NCBI GenBank assembly: GCA_050246795.1
Contig: JBFWVJ010000001.1
Coordinates: forward strand, 248,001-312,000
Source of the DNA: JBFWVJ01 sp050246795
GTDB lineage: Bacteria; Patescibacteriota; Gracilibacteria; JAUYGZ01
DNA: 64,000 bases
Direction of reading: 5' to 3'
A program made the translations under genes and the position numbers. Position 1 is the stretch's first letter, and the number at the start of each line of letters is the position of its first letter. This document shows, piece by piece, positions 60,805-64,000 of this stretch. The notes beneath the pieces are model-generated. The model searched no databases. It was not told where the DNA came from and saw only the letters and a program-made list of their open reading frames with translations.

Positions 60805-61776
60805 ATGATCACCGCAGACCAAATCCGGCCGTATCTCAGCCATTGTTTAGAAGGAACCCAGCTCGATGGCTTGGGGAAGCTCTATAAAGGAAAGGTTCGT
60901 GACTGTTATATCGATGAAGAAAAAAAACGACGAATTTTGGTGACGACGGATCGACAAAGCGCTTTTGATCAGGTCTTGGGGATGATCCCACTCAAGGGTC
61001 AGGCATTGACCCAGCTGTCGACCTGGTGGTTCGAGCAGACCAAGGACATTGTAAAAAACCACATTATGGAAGTGCCGGATCCAAATGTGGTGGTGGCGAA
61101 AAATGTGAAAGCGGTGCCGATCGAAATGGTGATTCGCGGGTATTTGACGGGTTCCACGGGGACTTCCTCTTGGACGGCCTACAACAAAGGGGAACGAATG
61201 TACTGTGGACATCAGTTGCCCGAAGGGATGAAGAAAAACCAACCCTTTGAAAAACCTTTGATTACTCCAACGACCAAGTCGGATGTTCACGATGAAAATC
61301 TCGATTTTTTCACTGTTCGCGAAAGTGGTTTGGTTCGTCCAGAACTGTGGGACCAGATGGTGGAGGCCACCTATGCGTTGTTTGCCAGAGGCCAAGAATT
61401 AGCAAAAAAAGGCGGGTTGATCCTGGTGGATACCAAGTATGAATTCGGGGAAGATGAAGAGGGGCATTTGGTCCTCATTGATGAAATTCACACCTCTGAT
61501 TCGTCTCGGTTCTGGAAGGCGGATACCTATGAAGAACGTCATGCGCGAGGAGAAGAACCCGAAAATTTTGATAAGGAATTCCTTCGTCTGTGGTACACCA
61601 AGCAGTGTGATCCTTACAAGGATCCTTTGCCTGAAATGCCAGATGATTTCCGGATCGAAGTGGCCATGCGGTATATCCAAACCTATGAAATGATCACTGG
61701 CCAGGCATTTGAATTCCCAGAAATGGAGGTGAAGGGAAGGGTTGAGGGGGTGTTGCAGGGATTGAAAAACCCGTAG
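60805..61776 (+). CDS. purC: SAICAR synthetase
   Basis: 323 residues, the longer form (short bacterial forms are about 240). Joins CAIR and aspartate in purine synthesis. Motifs: LGKLYKGKVRDCYI (ATP loop), LVTTDRQSAFDQVLGMIPLKGQALTQLSTWWFE, NVKAVPIEMVIRGYLTGST, LILVDTKYEFGEDEEGHLVLIDEIHTSDSSRFW. Its product goes to PurB (9477). Confidence 0.95.
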   Translation: MITADQIRPYLSHCLEGTQLDGLGKLYKGKVRDCYIDEEKKRRILVTTDRQSAFDQVLGMIPLKGQALTQLSTWWFEQTKDIVKNHIMEVPDPNVVVAKNVKAVPIEMVIRGYLTGSTGTSSWTAYNKGERMYCGHQLPEGMKKNQPFEKPLITPTTKSDVHDENLDFFTVRESGLVRPELWDQMVEATYALFARGQELAKKGGLILVDTKYEFGEDEEGHLVLIDEIHTSDSSRFWKADTYEERHARGEEPENFDKEFLRLWYTKQCDPYKDPLPEMPDDFRIEVAMRYIQTYEMITGQAFEFPEMEVKGRVEGVLQGLKNP

Positions 61777-61799
61777 AGACGCGATTTATCGCGTCTCAC
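61776..61799. terminator. GAGACGCGA-type palindrome after purC
   Basis: GAGACGCGA-TTTA-TCGCGTCTC at the purC end. The same palindrome (GTAGAGACGCGATTAATCGCGTCTCTAC) occurs in frame inside the RAYT gene at 62132-62160. Confidence 0.75.
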
Positions 61800-61800
61800 T

Positions 61801-61880
61801 CTGCGTCATCCTGCGTCATCCTGCGTCATCCTGCGTCATCCTGCGTCATCCTGCGTCATCCTGCGTCATCCTGCGTCATC
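61801..61880. repeat. Eight tandem copies of CTGCGTCATC
   Basis: Perfect 10-bp tandem array. The RAYT gene's last codons and stop lie inside it. Confidence 0.97.
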
Positions 61881-62465
61881 CAAATTATTTCGATCCATTT
61901 CCCAATTGGAGGGATTATCGAAAATATATTTTCGGATCCGATTTAATTCGTATTCGTTTCGGATAACCCGGTCGTGGAAACGCGGTTGCCAGGCGAAATC
62001 TGTATTGTTCTGTTTTCTGATTTCAAATGTTGTTCTGCCTTTGAACCATCGGATGATTTTTGATAATGAATGGGGATGTAACATGGGATTATGGTTTTTC
62101 GTAATGCCACCGGTTTTGCCGGCGCCCATCGCCGTAGAGACGCGATTAATCGCGTCTCTACAGGGGGATGGTTCGTTCATCCGGCATAGGATTATTATTC
62201 CATGAATGTGGTTTGGCATGATCACGAATTCATCCAGGATCGCATGTTCGAAATAATTTGGAATTTCATGCCAGAATTTTTTAATCAACAATCCCATTTC
62301 CGACAATTTCATTTCCCCGTCCACAATTTCCCCAAAAAAATGTTCTCGGTTCTGCGTGATAATCGTAATAAAATACCCGCCATCGGTTGAATAATCCCAA
62401 TATTTCAAACGGGCTGAATCGATTCGATATCTATTTCTGAATTTTTCCGGTTTCGAAATTTCCAT
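61866..62465 (-). CDS. REP-associated tyrosine (Y1/HUH) transposase, RAYT
   Basis: 199 residues from the ATG at 62465. HUH motif in FVIMPNHIHGIIIL and catalytic tyrosine region in VIRNEYELNRIRKYIFDNPSNW; GGYFITIITQNREHFFGEI is the typical RAYT N-terminal signature. RAYTs cut and move REP-type palindromes. Residues about 106-118 (CRDAINRVSTAM) are coded by an in-frame palindrome. The stop lies in the tandem array. It is 11 bp downstream of comF on the same strand. Confidence 0.9.
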   Translation of the reverse strand: MEISKPEKFRNRYRIDSARLKYWDYSTDGGYFITIITQNREHFFGEIVDGEMKLSEMGLLIKKFWHEIPNYFEHAILDEFVIMPNHIHGIIILCRMNEPSPCRDAINRVSTAMGAGKTGGITKNHNPMLHPHSLSKIIRWFKGRTTFEIRKQNNTDFAWQPRFHDRVIRNEYELNRIRKYIFDNPSNWEMDRNNLDDAG

Positions 62466-62476
62466 AATGATAAAAT

Positions 62477-63199
62477 TTAATTTCTTGCCAACACGAGTCC
62501 CCACACCTCCTTGGCCCCGTTTAGTTTCAATATGCTGCAGCATTCTTCCAGGGTGGCGCCGGTGGTGACGACGTCGTCGATGAGGATGTACAGGGCATCA
62601 GAGTCTACTTTTCCATTCAGTTCAAAGGCGCCTTTGAGATTTTCCAGTCGCGCTGCGCGGGTGGCTGAGGAGACCTGGGATGTGGTTTCTTTGGGGCGGA
62701 TGATCAGTTCGGAGTTCGTGGTGAGGAGTTTGGAGAAGGGTCGTTCGATGTGCTTCGCCAATAATTGAGCTTGGTTGTAGCCACGGGATTTGAGGCGTTT
62801 GGGGTGGAGGGGGATGGGGATGAGGACGCAGCGGGGGTAATGGAAAATGGAGAGGTGGAAGGCGAGGGTTTGGGCGAGCAGTTCTCCCAATTTTTCGGCG
62901 ATGTCATCTGGTTTGCGGCCGTATTTCAGGGTGTGAATGGCTTTTTTTAAAATAGGATTGGAGGAATAGTGGGCGGCAACGATCATTCTGTCGAGCTGTC
63001 GTTTCGGATCTGGTATCTGGTGGTTTTTGCAGGTTTTTGCTTTTTCTGATGGCCTCCGGCAGAGGTAGCAGACCTGGTAGATAGTGGGTTTGAAATGTCT
63101 AAAACAGGCATCGCAGAGCCAGGTGTCCAGTTTTTTGCAGCTGATGCATTGCCGGGGGAAGAGGAGGTCGAGGAGAAAATGCTTGGTGATGGTGAGCAT
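62477..63199 (-). CDS. comF: ComF family protein (DNA uptake, phosphoribosyltransferase-like)
   Basis: 240 residues. N-terminal zinc-finger cysteines (CISCKKLDTWLCDACF, CYLCRR) and a PRTase fold: AAHYSSNPILKKAIHTLKYGRK, VLIPIPLHPKRLKSRGYNQAQLLAKHI and the PRPP loop YILIDDVVTTGATLEE. Required for natural transformation in several bacteria, and consistent with the type IV pilus genes. Divergent from ppnN. Confidence 0.93.
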   Translation of the reverse strand: MLTITKHFLLDLLFPRQCISCKKLDTWLCDACFRHFKPTIYQVCYLCRRPSEKAKTCKNHQIPDPKRQLDRMIVAAHYSSNPILKKAIHTLKYGRKPDDIAEKLGELLAQTLAFHLSIFHYPRCVLIPIPLHPKRLKSRGYNQAQLLAKHIERPFSKLLTTNSELIIRPKETTSQVSSATRAARLENLKGAFELNGKVDSDALYILIDDVVTTGATLEECCSILKLNGAKEVWGLVLARN

Positions 63200-63291
63200 G
63201 GTGGACAGGGAAAAGAGGTCGAATCCTTGCGCTTTTAGGAAGTTCTGATATACAGATATCTCCTATTTTATCTTCCCTTCATTATTTTTTG

Positions 63292-64000
63292 ATGATGCGA
63301 CTCGATATTCCACTTCGGCCTGAACTTTTAGGCATCGACCAATTTGACCATGGGGTTATGGACCGAGTGACGCGATCCCTCACCGAACGGAATGGTCATG
63401 TAAAACTCATGATCGCGGCGGTGCTCGACACGCATCAATCGAATCGTGATGATGTCGTTCATCTTCGAGATAAATTTGCAAAAATGACGGTTGGTACGAA
63501 ACGAGAAGGGACGAATTTTCTGTTGTCACTAGAGCAGGTGCCAAATGGAGTCACCTTCGATGGCAAACAGCTCACCCGGTCTCAGCAAGATTTGATTACC
63601 GAAGTGATCCGGGACACGATATTGACCCCTGATCTCTCTCCACGGGCGACTCCTGAGGAAATCACTGCTTTCACTCATGATATGGCTAAGAGAGCTGGGA
63701 TTCTGGATTTGGATTCAGGGGATTCACGGGTTCGGACGTTTATTTGGGGAGGCCACACTATTCCGCCCGATGAATACGCGTTCGCCAAGGAAGTGGGGTA
63801 TTGGGATGGGCTACGAGGTATGGAGCTCATCACGGGAAGCGGAGCGGGAGTCATGCGGGCACCGTTTGTTGGAGCGAGTAGTGGATACCGGAAGCAAAGA
63901 TTGAATGATCGTAAGTTTATCGGCTTTACCGAACAAGGGATTTTAGCGGGAGAGGCCCCCAATACCCTTTTGAGCACTTTGTGTGTTTTCCCGGATATCG
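63292..64000 (+). CDS. ppnN: Nucleotide 5'-monophosphate nucleosidase PpnN (YgdH), 3' cut by window
   Basis: 236 codons visible, open to the window end. From about residue 142, FIWGGHTIPPDEYAFAKEVG, ELITGSGAGVMRAPFVGASSGYRKQR, DRKFIGFTEQGILAGEAPNTL and CVFPDI match the E. coli PpnN LOG-type Rossmann region (GGHxI, TGxGxGxM, PN) well; the N-terminal 140 residues correspond to its accessory domain. PpnN splits nucleoside monophosphates to base and ribose 5-phosphate and is activated by (p)ppGpp in E. coli, which would tie it to the Rel enzyme here (inference). The start at 63292 (or 63295) follows a 92-bp divergent spacer with comF. Confidence 0.88.
   Translation, partial: MMRLDIPLRPELLGIDQFDHGVMDRVTRSLTERNGHVKLMIAAVLDTHQSNRDDVVHLRDKFAKMTVGTKREGTNFLLSLEQVPNGVTFDGKQLTRSQQDLITEVIRDTILTPDLSPRATPEEITAFTHDMAKRAGILDLDSGDSRVRTFIWGGHTIPPDEYAFAKEVGYWDGLRGMELITGSGAGVMRAPFVGASSGYRKQRLNDRKFIGFTEQGILAGEAPNTLLSTLCVFPDI

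Noticed and set aside
61801..61880. Possible CRISPR array (regular short repeats)
   Set aside because: The units are 10 bp and directly tandem, with no spacers and no cas genes.
1..64000. Recoded UGA (Gracilibacteria-type code)
   Set aside because: Several clear genes end in TGA (for example at 14956, 49174 and 49588) and no conserved domain is interrupted by in-frame TGA apart from degraded mobile elements.

Overview
The window (about 48% GC by eye, standard code: many frames end in TGA) looks like a chromosomal piece of a Candidate Phyla Radiation (Patescibacteria) bacterium, perhaps Peregrinibacteria-like. This is inferred from gene content; there is no rRNA in the window. Pointers are RNase J, a lone FtsX, a minimal prepilin peptidase, PilB, ComF, a sortase, SLH/Ig-repeat surface proteins, two large TraG/VirD4-like ATPases, a reverse-transcriptase-less diversity-generating cassette, almost no Shine-Dalgarno sequences, and many degenerate 9-bp-period repeats. 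No lipopolysaccharide export genes are seen, which fits a single-membrane cell with a protein surface layer.

Layout. 1-17.4 kb holds mostly core genes: PAS sensor fragment, rnj, prs, rpiB, S41 protease, glycosyltransferase, a Rel-type (p)ppGpp synthetase with a dead hydrolase half, purB, sortase, prepilin peptidase, PrsW, TPR protein, nucleotidyltransferase, ftsX and alanine dehydrogenase. 17.7-23.3 kb has a 1118-residue ATPase, a PemK/RHH toxin-antitoxin pair with a clear promoter-operator, a membrane protein and a Crp/Fnr regulator.

23.4-25.3 kb is the most interesting region: a diversity-generating retroelement (DGR) target gene whose last 110 bp (VR, 24294-24403) differ from a downstream 110-bp template repeat (TR, 24826-24935) at 15 positions, every one an adenine in the TR. 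No reverse transcriptase or Avd gene is present, so the RT must act in trans or be lost.

25.4-30.4 kb: small membrane and coiled-coil proteins, endonuclease III, tRNA-Val(GAC), DUF502 and CAP-domain proteins. 30.5-39.3 kb: a giant Ig-like/Calx-beta-like/SLH surface protein gene on the minus strand, broken by a 1022-bp insertion sequence with a 9-bp target duplication and by a 10-N assembly gap in near-identical repeats. 39.5-49.2 kb: glycosyltransferases, DUF2304, rfbB, secreted proteins, pilB and a DipZ-like thiol-redox protein, with a family of structured palindromic elements between genes. 49.2-53.6 kb is an AT-rich, apparently acquired island: a transposase remnant, a three-domain GNAT/DUF364-like/PLP-decarboxylase fusion and an EamA exporter. 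53.6-64 kb: glutaredoxin-CcdA fusion, dcd, YgjP-like metallopeptidase, the second TraG/VirD4-like ATPase, purC, a REP-associated (Y1) transposase, comF and the start of ppnN.

Working together: prs, purB, purC, dcd, ppnN and rpiB are nucleotide and pentose-phosphate metabolism. Sortase, SLH protein, CAP protein, rfbB and the glycosyltransferases build the cell surface; the prepilin peptidase and PilB point to type IV pili, with ComF suggesting DNA uptake; DipZ-like and Grx-CcdA proteins supply extracytoplasmic disulfide chemistry; the DGR, toxin-antitoxin pair, IS, RAYT and repeats form the mobile or variable layer.
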